A stretch of DNA of 64,000 bases from Psilocybe azurescens (taxonomy: Eukaryota > Basidiomycota > Agaricomycetes > Agaricales > Agrocybaceae): assembly GCA_023853785.1 (NCBI GenBank), contig JAJIRX010000773.1, forward strand, positions 62,001-126,000, written 5' to 3'. This document shows positions 1-13,025 of this stretch, piece by piece; position 1 is the first letter of the stretch, and the number at the start of each line of letters is the position of its first letter. The notes under the pieces are model-generated. The model had not been told where the DNA came from, did no database searches, and was given only the letters and a program-made list of their open reading frames with translations. The translations under genes and the position numbers were made by a program.

Positions 1-559
1 AAAAACTGATGAACTTATACGTACATATCAGGATAGATTTGGGCAGATTTGTTAATCTGGATTTTTCCGACATACAGTCACTGTTCATTAATGACTGGAC
101 ATCGCCACCAGTGTCTGTCAGATCCCTAAGAGGAATAAACGACCGCAACGCTCGTGTATTTTAAGTTTGGATCGGAACACAGTCGGGAATGGTTCATGCA
201 ATATGCAAACCAAAGGGTTTGAGTACCTGTGTGCCTGCGCTGAGGCGAGAGAAATCTCTGGGCGCATATTGCTTCATCCAGAATGAGCAGTCATAGTTCT
301 GAGAGCTGGGGCAAGACGAAGAAACATCGATCTCAATTGACTGCTTGAACTTCGGACATCTGGCAGGCCGCTTGTGTACCACATGACACGTCGTTTCCGC
401 CAAATGAGAAATGTCGATCTCAAAATAACTAGTTCTTTTATTAATTGACCTTCGAACATTTCAACTGTCCGTGTGGCCTGAAATATCTTCGAGCCGCGAG
501 ACAAACATGAGGCCAACGTCGTTTCTTCAAATCGCCTCCACGATACTGATATGATATGG
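1..559. other. No recognisable gene
   Basis: Both strands give only short open frames with no family motif. The stretch ends where the first copy of the membrane-protein gene begins. I see no repeat or RNA gene in it. Confidence 0.5.
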
Positions 560-1850
560 TGGATATGTTCACTTGCTTCCCCTCCTTCGCGACGATTTGT
601 CTTCATAACCGCCACAGAACATGGCTATCAGTACGACATGTCTCCCTGTGACAACCAACCAGATATAACAGTCAGTCTTTCTTCCTTAATTAAAGCCATT
701 GGCTCACGTCTAACGATAGGGCATCGGGGTAGGTACGCTGTCTAGCGGATTTTCGAGACACACATTAAGCAATGCATTGCTCTCACTCGTCATCTTAGGG
801 TTCGAAAATCGACTTAAGTACAGAGCTTCTTGCAACTGGTGAGCGTTTCATTTAAATACACATTAATTAACAATTCTTGCATTTGTTATTTAGTTTGCTA
901 TGCTTCTCGTTCAAGCGTCCGCACTCATGAACCTGGGTCTCGTTCTGGCCACACTGATCTAGTTCGAATCCGACGGTGGTCTCAGCCCAGTTGATCAATT
1001 CGTTGTATTAAATGCAAATGCCATCAATTGTAACCCCCGACGTAGTTGTTCAACTGATTGCTTTTCTTCCGTCATCTTTATGCAGTTATCTTGGGTGCAT
1101 GTCGTCATCCCCTTCTCGATGCGCGTGGTACATCACTCACACGTAATATGAGACTTGGGCTGACGTTGATATACCGGTAGATTAGACTTTGACTAGACTC
1201 AGACCAGCGACTGTGGATCAACTGTGGATCGCATCTTCCTATTCATCGATCTTAAGTTTACTACATTTCATGCTGCATTTGGCCTTCTTGTGGTCGGATA
1301 AAAGCAATTTATGCCCCATTGTGTGTGCACCACAGAGCATCACAGCGTTCCCTTTAGCTCACCGTAACGTAGCCGCCTCGAGCGCGGGCCTGCGAGGATT
1401 TTCCTTATATATCTTTTCTCTGAATTGACCTATTGTTCGTTCGTCATTATCGTGGACTTGTCGATGTATGCTATGCACAGCCTGGACAGCATTCGGAACA
1501 CTAATGATTCCTCTACTGGCGACAGAAGACAATAAGCTGATAAATGATATGGCTCGTAAGTCGCTCCTGTTCGTCTTGTTCGGACTAGATCATTTACCCC
1601 ATCTTCAGGCTTTCTCATTTCAGTCGGCACTGGCTGCGGTTTCGTAACCTGGATATTCAGTGTGGCATAGATGGAGCTGACTCTGTCGAGGAATAGCCTC
1701 ACTGTGAACACACAGGTCTGAACCTTTGGACAAGCCCTGGCGCTGATATTCCTTCTACCTCAACTCCGCGAGATGGCGCTTCTCATAAACAAAATGAAAA
1801 TCATGGACATGATAACCCTGAAAGAATGACTTGACTCCACCACAGAACGT
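560..1850 (+). pseudogene. Decayed multi-pass membrane protein, copy 1
   Basis: This stretch is collinear with 5,770-7,070 on the same strand. Shared landmarks are the N-terminal PDIT piece, then an intron, then a GIG piece whose next exon begins VR; the GGLS hydrophobic segment near 970; and the C-terminal piece near 1,660-1,800. From memory of basidiomycete genomes, this matches a large family of 5-7-pass membrane proteins of unknown function whose N-terminus reads roughly PDI(S/T)GIGVR followed by a QNLL segment. Copy 1 is broken: a stop (tag) replaces a glutamine codon near 960, and the frame is lost after the VR exon near 800. It runs straight into an inverted CCT3 fragment at about 1.87 kb, so the 3' end has probably been rearranged. 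Homology to copy 2 is clear; function is unknown. Confidence 0.6.
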
Positions 1851-1899
1851 GAATCTACACCAGCACCAGAGAGAGGTGAGTAAGAAAGATGAAAAACAA

Positions 1900-2310
1900 G
1901 AGCGAGGAAGAGAGAAGACTGCGCACCGAGGATGATGGGACTGGTGGTGCCATCGCCGCGCTCCTCGTCCTGGGTCTCGCTGAGCTCAATCATGTTCTTC
2001 GCGGCGGGGTACGCGATGTCGATCTCGCGCAGGATCGCATTCCCGTCGTTCATCAGTCTGCATGGGGAGGACGGGGAGGGTAGTGATTACAGTCAGGATC
2101 GTGGATAGCGCGTGGAAGAAGGCGGATAAAGAGATATGGACGCACAGGATACCGTCCATAGGATCAAGGATCAATCGATCATGTTGAGCATGGCTTTGGG
2201 GCCCAGACACGTCCTGATCACATCTGCGACCGTCTGCACATCGCCATCGTCATCGCCATCTTTAGTGGTGCTGGTCCAGGATAAGAAGCAGGGAAGCGCA
2301 TATTTGTGGC
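1900..2310 (-). pseudogene. CCT3: CCT3 N-terminal fragment, inverted
   Basis: Read on the minus strand, this encodes part of the N-terminal equatorial domain of the TRiC/CCT gamma subunit. The motif LGPKAM lies near 2,190. NDGNAILREID and the nucleotide-binding GDGTT motif lie in 2,053-1,930. An intron-like gap ends in cag just before the NDGN exon. In an intact protein this region binds ATP in the cytosolic chaperonin that folds actin and tubulin. Here no further CCT3 exons follow, and the sequence passes into the decayed membrane-protein copy. It is related in inverted orientation to 51,840-52,240, including the upstream leader, so both derive from one duplicated gene start. It can only be a fragment. 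Confidence 0.75.
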
Positions 2311-2319
2311 GGCGATGTT

Positions 2320-5300
2320 GGATATCTACGCTTGACGACCTGATTGTCTCTCAGGCGCAGTATCTGCGCAGAAGAAAAAGAAAAAGCCCAGGATCCATTC
2401 ATTCATTCAGAACATACAGCAAAAAGAAGGGAAAGGACGAGAGAGAGACGGACTCATCACGAATACGGGAGTCTGCGACATGGTGAATTTGAAGTTGGAG
2501 GTGGATCGATAAGATCTTTTGATGTTAGTCAGTCAGGACAGGGAAAGTTTCGTCAAAGTCGCGGTTAACGATGATCCAAGACCGGATTTGCAGGGGCGAC
2601 GCGTTTTGCGGGTTAGGTAAGCGTCAGGTTACGCATAATTGGATTTGGAAGGAAGTTCCCACGCGCTGGGGCCCCTTTGTTATTTTGGTGGTAGCGCTGC
2701 AGATGGTTCAGCATGGCGCATACAGTCAACAACCTGTCCAGGAAATCGCTTCAACAACCATATACCAATACCATGCGCGTGAGGATTTGTCTCGCTAACT
2801 CAGGCTGAACCAAGGCTGAAGCGCTGAAGGCGAGCAAGGATGAGCGTGGCAACGGTTTCCCCGCGCGTCCTTCTTCTCAATTCTATCCGCTTGCTGGCTT
2901 TACTTTGCGTATAGTACATAAAGTTATGAAAGGCCATCTACCGCTCACCAATCTCCCCATCCACCCAGTCCGCCCTCTACTTCCCTTACATAGTACTTAC
3001 ATACAAACTACCCGCCTTGCCTAGCCAGCGGACGTTGCCGTCCCTGACTTACGAACTTCCAAGTTCACACAGTTCCCAAGTCTATTTCAAGTTTAGCGTG
3101 GCGCTAACAGAGGACCCTTGATTCAGATGCAGATGCGCAATGGTTCTGGATCTAAACCTAAACTTCAGCTAAGCGCTAGCGCTAGTTGCTCAGGGATCCT
3201 GATCATAATCGACATAATGGCCTCTCGGCTCCGTCGAGCCTGACGCGTTGGTCGTCGGCAACCGGATATTCAAATGTATGCGTGCTTCCCTCGCCTGACG
3301 CCCATATCTTGAGTTAGAGATATCTCGACACGGCCAACTCCCACATCTTACCAAGTCGGTCACATTCCCAAATCAAAAAATCACAAAGTCCATATCCTAC
3401 CAGTCTACCACAAGTACTTAAGTCAGATCACATCCCCAAATCAAAAAGTCAAAAAATGTGTGTACCGCCACTAACTGCACGCCGACGGAGCGTCCGTCAA
3501 CAAGCTTTCAAATTTTGTTTCGGTGCGGTGGGCTGTGTCCCGCTCCGATTGGAGTATGCGTGTAAGCTAGTCATGCCAGTCCGACAAGCCGTAACCGTTA
3601 CACCAAAATGGCGCTACAAATACACTCTGGCATCTAGTTGCTCGGACTGTATATGAAGCGGTGAGCCGCCAGGCTTACAATGCGCTGCGAATACATAGAC
3701 ATGCTTCTTGTACTTTTAACAAGCTACACTCTGAATCAAAACCCGCAGCTCCCCCATGCCACATGGCCACGAGAAGTGGGGAGCGGGAAGCCGTTCCAAG
3801 TCCTAGGTCGGCGCGGGCGCGCTGTGTAGTGTACATCCCAGCTTTCGTCGTTTCTTCTTTCATTTCCATTGTCCAACACCATAAATTTAAATATGACTGA
3901 TGACCCCTTCTCTCCACTGCATGTCTTTCTTTGTCTACTCCCAGCTGCTGTTGCCACCCATCAACGTCGGAGGCAGACGCGAGCAAGAACACGTTACACG
4001 CCGTCGATGCATAATATCTACGCCCGCAAATCAATTAAACTCTGATTATCCAGATACCCAGTTTTAGTTTTCGCCTCTCTTCTCCGGCTCACGCAGTGGC
4101 TAGAGCCAGGTTGAATTGAGCCCTGTCAATGACAATGGAACAGGAACATTCACGTGGATCTCCCTATCAGTGTTATAGGCTGCTACACCGGCACCATCCG
4201 TTCTCTATTCCAGTCTCCCGACGCCTCCGAGGCGAAAATGCAAGTGAAATCGCACACACCTAACATCCCATCCTTCAAGTTTGGTTAGCATGTACATCCG
4301 TGTACACCCACACACGCATTTGCGATGATTCAGAAATCTCCATTTTCATTTTTCTGGGCACTGGTGGTGGGATGTGGTGCGGTGCGGCTCATAGTGCTCA
4401 TAGCATCTATAAGAGCATTCAATTTTGTTTTTTGCAGATCAGGTTTCTTATATTTTAAGATCAAACACCGAGAGAGGACATGAGCCACGAAGAGTCATCA
4501 TCGACATCGACATCGTCTAAACAAGATCCAAAACTCTGGGCAAACGGGCGCTTAGCGACTTGGTGATAATTATTGAAAGAATAATAACCTGTAGTCAACT
4601 CCATCACCTGTAAATATCACAGTGCACGCCCTATTCTCACTCTCTATGCATGCCCATGCATGTTCTGCACACCCCCGCACTCAACAATGGTGCACAGACT
4701 GCAGAATCAATGAGGGATGATTCATGTCACTTTATACAGACCCATCCATGATTCGACATATAGACACACATAAAATTATTTTCTTTGTAGAATATCGTAG
4801 ACGCACAGTGAACATAGTGCTTAAAATATATCCGTAGTTCGTTTTCTCATGGGTACTCTAACACCCACCTGAGCTAGAACACACGTTGGGCGTACATGGA
4901 CACCCCGGCGGCAACATTTTCGATCCTGCATGCCCATCCGTAGATGCACATGCCCCAGCCCCTACACGCCCCTTGCACGCCCCGGTTTTGCACACCCCTG
5001 CCACGGTAAAAATACCTGTGCCCTATGCCCAAAGGTTGCTCTTGCTCCAGCGGAGGCACCCATAAACGGCGATTGTAGCTGCTGTCAGATGCGCAAGTTT
5101 GATGCAAGGAAGAGGACGAAATGAAAACTCAGTCGTGCCGTATTGGATGATCTTGTCCATTCCTCTAATCTCCGTCACGCTGACCTGCCCAAATTTGTAT
5201 TCACAGCGTTGCGACGGACTATCTTTTTCATGCTACATAGAGTGAATTGCTGCCGCTGCCTGCTCACGCCTTGCATGCCAAAAAAAAATAGTTTATCATG

Positions 5301-5760
5301 ATCAAGGTACGGGAATATCTTAGCTTTCGCTCACATGTATGTAAAAACATTAAAATGTTGCGATGACAGTGACTTGTAGAATTTTGACCCTCCCAAAACC
5401 CTTGCAAGCAAGGGAAACACCAGAGTAGGGGAAAGATGAAACGAAGCGATCAATGTATATCTATGGTATATAAGTAGAATGAACTCTCAAACAATGGGGT
5501 TTCTGACATGCACAACAAGCGAGGCTAACGGGAGGTTTTCATGATGGGTCCCCAGATGCTCGTTTGCGCCAAACAGACATTGTACCTCCCCGAACCAGCA
5601 AGTTACTTTGTTTGACCCTCGAATGTCACAGTTGCCTAGGAAGCCTGGGGTCGCTTCAATTCACGAGAGAATCACCAGGCCTGCAGATGGCTATCAAGAC
5701 AACTTCATGGTAGTGGTATATAAAACATATTTCCAAGGTTGAATCATCGAGGTCAATCAC
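2320..5760. other. Gene-poor interval, nothing recognised
   Basis: About 3.4 kb with no open frame showing a known domain or a plausible chain of short exons. At 3,330-3,450 the phrase 'cacattcccaaatcaaaaa' recurs with small changes. At 5,270-5,290 there is an A-run. I see no terminal repeats or RNA genes. Confidence 0.4.
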
Positions 5761-5769
5761 CCACTTTCT

Positions 5770-7070
5770 TCCCTTCTTTTTCGACGACTTGTTTCATCGC
5801 CGCCATAAAATATGCCCGCCAATATCACATGTATCCCGGTGACAACCAGTCCTGATATAACAGTCAGTTTAGTTTCCTTGGTCCAATTTAGTAATTCACG
5901 TCGAATGATAGGGCATTGGGGTATGTACGCTCCCCCTGCGGCTTTTAAGCCATATACTAAGCGCTGTGCGGTTTCGACTCGTCATATCAAGGTTCGAACA
6001 GCATTCTATGTACAGAACCTTCTGGGAATGGTACGCACCTCTTCAAAGCTAATTTCAACCACATTCATCAACAATTGTTATATTCGGTACCTAGTCTATT
6101 ATCTTGCTCGTCACATTCTCTACGAAATTTAAACTGGACAAAATTCCGAACTATTTTCAAACGTCCGCCCTTGTTAACTTGAGTCTCATCTTGGCGGCGT
6201 TGATCCAGTTCAAGTCCGACGGTGGCCTCAGTCTGGTTGATCAGTTCGTTGTATTAAACGTCAGTGGTATTGAAGCTCTTGATGTGATTGCAAAAACTTA
6301 TCGATACTTCCAACGTTATTTTATGCAGCTATCTGCAGTGCATGCCATCCTCTCCCTTTTTTACGCTATATACCGGTATTACGTCATTTGTATCTTGTAT
6401 AAAAGAAGTTTGGATGCTGACGCCGACTAGACTTCATCAGGCCATCCGTCCTCTTCATTTTTCGACGTTTTGTTTACTTTATTTCATGCTGCATTTGGCA
6501 TCCTCGTGTGGTCAAGGAAGAGCAATTTACGCCCTCTTCCGGGAATATGCCCCACAATTTTCCCTTTATTCAACTTTGAAATAGCCCCCCTCAAATGTGG
6601 GCCTGCGAGTATTTTCCTTAATTGTCTATTCCGTTGAATTGAGCATCTGCTTGTACGTGTGGTGGCGTTTACGAGAGACGATCTCCGTAGGCTTTAACTA
6701 CGATAAGCTGAAGAAAGGGGGAATCATGAGCCTGTTGCTTCGTCTTTGGTTTGGCAAGTCGACTCTACTCTTCTTATTCCATTTATATCATTTACCAGAT
6801 CTTAGTTAACTTCATTGTAGTCGGTGTTGTATGTGGTGTTACAGTCTGGTCACTTAGTTTGGTTCAGACGGAGCTGACTCTGTGGAGGAATGGCCTAGAG
6901 ACGCAAACACATGTCTGGACTTTCGGACAAACACTGGCTCTGATACTTCTTCTACCTCAAGTACGCGACACGGTGATTCTCATAATGGATCTAAAGAAAG
7001 AGGATCTGAAGAATGGTCGAGAAAGGTCCTTACTTTTATGTATGATGTAGTAGACCGTCACGGTTGTACG
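5770..7070 (+). pseudogene. Multi-pass membrane protein, copy 2, probably decayed
   Basis: The likely start is ATG at 5,812. Splicing at about 5,862 and again after the GIG piece (about 5,920) joins PDIT, GIG and VRTAFYVQNLL, which is the N-terminal signature of a large Agaricomycete membrane-protein family of unknown role. Later hydrophobic exons include LVNLSLILAALIQFKSDGG (about 6,173-6,230) and the C-terminal stretch WTFGQTLALILLLPQV (about 6,916-6,963), followed by a charged tail. The middle exons (about 6,300-6,700) could not be joined in one frame, so the gene is either a pseudogene or has introns I did not resolve. It is the better preserved of the two direct copies, about 5.2 kb downstream of the first. 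Confidence 0.5.
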
Positions 7071-7079
7071 TTGTATTAA

Positions 7080-9309
7080 GAATCCCAGACGACTAGAGTA
7101 TATCAATGAGAAGTTATCAACAAACAGATGCCCTAGTTCGTAGTAACTCCATTCAGAGGCATCGATAATGAAAGCGCCCGTCTGGACTCAGCGTCTCAGA
7201 TTTTATCCCATCCCGACATTTACATGGCTTTTCTACTCACAGGAAACGTATTGAATGCTCGCACCCTCGGTGTCATTGGGGAGCTTGCTCCCCTCTCTAC
7301 TGCCGATGCCAAAATGTCTAAGTCCACGTGATCCGCTGGCTTTTTGATGGTCACCCCGTGAGAACTTTGAAAGCGGTGAGCGGCGAGTACAACTCATCGT
7401 TAGAGCATGCCAGGCACTGGCATAGCGAAGCGTTCTTTTATGCTTGTGTTTGTGCTGACCCAAGGGGACCAACTTGTAATTGAAAAATGATCGGGATTTC
7501 ACTTGATTGAGGTGGCACAGACAATTGGAAAGAGAGGCTCGCGCGCTCGGCCTACCTTTCGATGCTGGGTATGGCGCATAAGGTCAGCACGAAAGCATAG
7601 ATATTTCAGATGATTTAATCCACCTTTCCCTGAAAGTACATATCGTACGGCTCAGGAGCTGCCAGTTCTGAATCAAATATATTTGTATTATGTAACACCT
7701 TTAGTGATGATCTGGCCTCTGTCTGCCCACTGCTACTAGCGCACTGAGTCTTACTGCTGGAATAACATTGCACGTCCGCCGTGATCCGACTAGCATTTCA
7801 ATATCATCCGTCTTACCCGGACGTCGGTACCCATTGTAAATAGACATCAATGCATCACGTCAGTTGGATGTCTGGTCTAGTGTTATATACTTAATGAAGG
7901 ACGCTGATCGCTCTAACGGTTACGTAGTCTCCAGCTACCATCATGAATCATCATGATTGGTGTCCTCCGTTGAGCCTGCGTCCTTGTATATACTTTGTCC
8001 ACATTTTCTTTGATTCTCGCTCACATCTGCATGATTATAGCAACGCAAAACACGCTGAAACAAACCTTGCTTGCTGGATTACATACTAATTTTTATAATT
8101 TCACGTGCATGATTAATCGGCGTTTGCCAGTGCTACAAAGACCTTGAATTGTGGGGGTGCAGAGACACCTTGCAAGCAAGGTAACTTATCCCAGCCTAAC
8201 CAGTCCTTGCAACGTAGATGATTCTATTACAACCGAATACTTGAACCACTTGAGGAATCAGCAATAAAAAGACTTTGAGAGAGGAATACGCTACTTGCAA
8301 AAATGATCTGGTAATCTACGTAAGTACATTTCATTGAAATTTGAAGCCCTGTTGTGTTGGATTTTAGAACCTATTTTTAACGTACCTTCGTCAAATCCAA
8401 AACCTGCCTGTTGTGGCTCACAGGTTGGGCTGTCCACCGACGGGTATGTGCAATGACACCGATTCGACTGTACATTCTTTTTCCATGATATCTCATATCC
8501 TCGTTGGCGAGGCCCGCGCATGCTAACATGAAACATAATAAGACTACAGAAATCAACGTAGACCAGTCTTCATTCTGGTCCTTCACCATCCATCAAACCC
8601 TGCTTCACAGTCATTCCATTATGACCGAAGCCGCACTGTCCCGTTCTCCTTCGTTCTCTTTTCATTTCAATCGGGTGCTGCAGTCCTGATCTATGTACCC
8701 CGCAAAAAAATTCTAAAAATACACCGTTTAATCAATTATCCATCACGAGGCAAAAAATTCGCACAGAAAAATGGTGCACTGCCTTCACCTTCGCCTCCAT
8801 ATAATTTGTCTACACACTGCTCCATCCCCGGATATAAGTCACAATCATTAAACATATGTACTGAGTAACATGCCCTCGAATCAGTAAACCCGCCCAATGC
8901 CCACCCGTCTGTCCACCGTCCGACTCCAGCCTCCAAAACCAGACTAGACCATATAAGTTATGATTTGACTTTTTGTTTGCTCGCACAATTGCACACAGCC
9001 CATAGGAGAGGGTTGCGGAAAGTAGAGACCCGGCAAACTAGTTATGTAATTATCTTGGTCTTGTATCCATACCTACTCTTTTTACCCCCGATCGTGTTCG
9101 GACAAGGCTCCTCTAACTCGCTTGTTCGCTCGCTTATGTCCCTTCCCATAGGAAATAAGCAAGAGAACGTAAGTGGAGCAGGAACTTTGACCTAAATAGA
9201 GTTCAGTACATATAGACCGGCGGTTTACAGAAACGCGCTCTCTTTCGTGTCTCCATCCCCTAAGACCCGTGAACCGTTAATCCAGCGTGCTAACTTCAAG
9301 TCCGCATCA
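7080..9309. other. Gene-poor interval with one weak minus-strand exon
   Basis: The only candidate is a minus-strand frame at 8,589-8,400. It starts MVKDQNEDWSTL, has one hydrophobic segment and a lysine/arginine-rich tail, and can be continued through a putative splice into 8,390-8,291. It has no recognised family. The rest shows no coding signal, repeat or RNA gene. Confidence 0.3.
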
Positions 9310-12300
9310 ATGGCCACGATTGACGTCCCCAAAACATTCGGAGCCATCCTCCTCGGTGGATTATACGCCTCATTGTAAGTTGGTGTACAGTTCATCTCGT
9401 CTTCCGTGGTTCAAGCCGAAGGATGCGTTCCGTTCCATTCCAGGCTCTCAGGCATCGTCCTCGTCCAAGTGATCATCTACTTCAAGCTCTACCCATCAGA
9501 CACAACCCAAATAAAATCCCTCGTACGTGCCCCATGCTGATTCCGTGATCATGACGCCTACTAACATATCTCCCGCTCATACATCTACGATGTGCACTCC
9601 GGCAGGTCTTAGTAGTATGGTACGCTCTATACGCCCATCCATCCCTTTTCCCCTGCTAAGTTTAGCTCCAATATAAAGGCTACTCGACACATCCCACACT
9701 GCGTTCATTTGGTCCGCCCTCTGGAGTTACCTCATAGAGCATTATGCGCAGCCCATCCATATAGATATGATACACTGGTACGTACATTAACTTTAAACGG
9801 ATCCCCGCGTTGACTACATAAGCGTAAATAATAGGGACATCGCGGTTCGTCTCCACATCCCATTTCCAACCCAACTCCCTAATTCTTCATTCCCCTCTCG
9901 AAAATTCACAGCTCACCATAGTGATGACGGTGCGTACACCCTTGCCACTATATTTCATCTATTCCTCATTCTTCGTTGGTATCACCATATCATATATCCT
10001 TCTCATTCCCATTCCCACATTTCGATATGCCATCTCACCATGTCAACTCTCCAGGCAATCCTAACATTCATGGTCCACATGTAAGTTACGATGACCTCAC
10101 CTTACCAACACACCCGACTCACATCAACTCGCCTTAGTTTCTTTGCCCACCGCATCTTCATGCGTAAGTTGGTCCTCACCCTCCTTTCCTTCAACAACGC
10201 ACACTCAACCTCGAGCACACCGCTTCTTTCTCTACCCCGCCTGACATATCCCCAATCGCATTGTGTCATTTATCTTTATCTCTGCCCTCTCCGCCCCACC
10301 GAACGCCACCATCTACCCGCTGATCATGCCGTCGCTTACCGAATGACCGACTGATCACTAAACCACGCGACTCGCTGGGAGAGCAGTGAGCAAACGGAAC
10401 TATCTCCTTACAACACCCATTGTAAGCCTTTCCTTTCTTTTGAAGGTCGAGATACCTCGAGACCCCACTCCATTCCGCCCCACTACACAACATAAATACA
10501 TGATAAATCGTCCCTGAGTTGCAAAGCACCACATGGGCCTGGACCCTCACCCTTCTCTTTTCCTTTCGCTCTTTACTTATCTCTTGAGTGAAGTTGAACT
10601 CTATCTGACTTAATTTTTGCTTGATTATCCATTCTCCCCCTCCTCAAATTCTAAATTCGAATTAAAAAAAAAAACAGGTGGCACTTGCCGTGCTACGCCT
10701 AGGTCAGCCTCTCTTCTTTCACCCTCTTCTTTCTCTCCTTCCCTCTCATGTTTCGATTCACACAACCTTCTCTCCTTCCTCTTGGCAAAGCCAAAAACCG
10801 AGAATAAGCTCCCAGCACAACCACACTTTCTTTATCACCGACCTTGACATTGACATTGACATGTTTTTTTGTCTCTTTTATTTGCAGTCTCCGCATCCAG
10901 TGAGTAAAAAACACAGCCATTTTCTTCTCCAAAGTCTGCGGCAGGTGATCCGCGGGCAGTGACGAGAAAAGAACCTCTCGAAACTGACGTGCCGAATTGC
11001 ATGTTTTTAACTTCTTTTCTTCCTTATTTTCTCGAATCATGTCAACTGAACAACATTTATAATAGTCACGACCGCTGAAATGTACGTAAGCCTCCAACTC
11101 CACTCCCACCACCTCCAGACCATTCCGTCTATTTTTATCCCGTGTCAAGTCTCGAGAGCTCTCGAGCTCTTCAGACTTCAACCTTCAGTCATATATCCAC
11201 CCCGCTCTTGTACCATGATCTCCCCAAGCTTCAAACTCCGAATGCTGACGTCTCTTTGTCCATTTCTCCTTCAACTTTCAACCTTTCAACTCATGCAGGC
11301 TCCACTACGGCACCTTTTCGCGTTTCAGAGATGAAATCAAGGTACGCATTTCATTTTCCATATCGTACATCATCTAGACTAGAACACTATCAATCTTACG
11401 TTGAAACGCGCTATCCGTTGTCCATGTGGTACAGTGGATATTCACAACAGGACTAGCGCTCTCGACGGCCGTCGACATATTCATAACAGGATCTCTCTTC
11501 ATGCTTCTGCATCTTAGCAGAACGGGGGCCGCAAAGTATGTCTACATCCTTTCATTCCGATTCAATCCTCTGACATGGATCACCAGCCTGAATGCGGTCA
11601 TTGACTCTCTGATCAAATACGCCTTCGAAACTGGTTTACTTACATGGTACGTTTGCTCATTTATTCAACGTGCCCAATACGCAACACGAAGTTGGTTTAA
11701 TTGATACAATTCACCCAAACACACAGCGCTGGAACCGTTATTTCCATGATTTGTGTACGTCCCTGGCTCTTTTGTCGCGGTCCACATCATGCACGAACCC
11801 CTAACTAATCTCGTTTTTGCTTATCTTAACGACATTTCAGTGGCTGACGATGCCCACTAATCTTATCTTTATGGGCCTTCATTTTGTCATCGGTAAATGT
11901 AAGTCCAAATCGGGCGCTAAAAACACAGCCTTTCCGTTTCCTGTTTTTGAGGAGCACAGCTGACCACTTACTTTTCTAGTCTACGCAAACTCCTTACTCG
12001 TCACGTAAGTCCAGCGCCCATCCATCCCAATCCCTTATGCACTATGTGTCACGCTCCTCGTACCTTGGACTACCACTAACGCACAAACAATAGATTAAAC
12101 ATGCGCGAAACGATCCGACGTGCACGCTCTCACCGCTCCAAAGAAGGTCGTGGTATCGGAGGGGAAAGTCCCGGGAATGTACACCACGTCCTCGACACTC
12201 GTCGCCGCCGCGGCAGCCTCTCTGCCTCCGGAAACGATGACCATTTTGCGGTACGCAACGTTGCCAACACACCCAATAACGCGCAGGCTCTGACTAAAAC

Positions 12301-12355
12301 CAACGTGACCGATGTGTCCTCTTCCTCCCCATCTTACCCTTCCTACCCGTCCTAA
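9310..12355 (+). CDS. DUF6534-type membrane protein A (19 exons)
   Basis: A multi-pass membrane protein of the basidiomycete DUF6534 type; its biochemical role is unknown. I could join 19 exons in one unbroken frame of 333 residues. Exons begin at 9310, 9444, 9606, 9679, 9835, 9912, 10055, 10138, 10387, 10678, 10888, 11066, 11299, 11435, 11587, 11727, 11841, 11980 and 12094. Lengths are 65,79,14,99,10,18,26,26,35,25,12,16,43,101,60,28,58,25,262 nt. The protein starts MATIDVPKTFGAILLGG and has about seven hydrophobic segments. It carries the family landmark WLTMPTNLIFMGLHFVIGK and ends in a polar, arginine- and serine-rich cytosolic tail. The five exons of 10-18 nt are supported because the paralog at 19,541 has exons of the same lengths. 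No frame break was seen. It lies tail-to-tail with the ISWI gene. Confidence 0.88.
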
Positions 12356-13025
12356 TTTTAATTCGATTCGATTTCGATTTCATATGATGGCTTCATTTCT
12401 TCGTTCATACATTGCCATACATACATTATAACATTACAGCTCGTCGTCACATCGGGCTCGATACCTTTTGACGGAAAGATTGATTCAAAAGGGCATGTGG
12501 TTAGTCTCGTCACTCCTTAGTACCTTCCCAATCCTCATACGCCATCATACACCCCATTCGTTTTTGTCTTTGTCCTTTATTTTTCCGACTTTGACGGCAC
12601 CATTTCTAACTATTTTTAATATTCCATCCCTTCTTTCATTGGCACCTACAGCTCCAAGTCAACGTCGAACAAAGTATTCAATACGACGATCTATAAAATC
12701 ACCGGCTCTCGTAATCGCTGTTGTACTACTAGCAGTATTTACTATCCTTCTTAGAGTATAGCCGGACGAACGATAATATAATTACAATCCACTCCGCATT
12801 GGCACAATGAAAAGAATCAATTGCGATTGACACCGGAGCTTAATTAATGCGCTAATAATACCAGGTACCCTAATAGCGTGATTAGCGCCCCGCCACAATC
12901 CACACCCCGTTGAAGACCGCTCAAATGAATTTATTTCATACCGATGATAAGTTTACTCCAATCGCTTCGACTGAAACCAACATGTCTAAGCCATATATTA
13001 ATCGGACCTTTACAATTAATGAAAC
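12356..13025. other. Convergent intergenic interval
   Basis: This lies between the tail of DUF6534 gene A and the possible 3' end of the ISWI gene. It is A/T-rich in places and should hold the 3' untranslated regions of both. No motif strong enough to place a polyadenylation site was singled out. Confidence 0.4.

Noticed and set aside
10699..11181. 160-codon minus-strand open frame
   Set aside because: It overlaps several confirmed exons and introns of DUF6534 gene A on the other strand.
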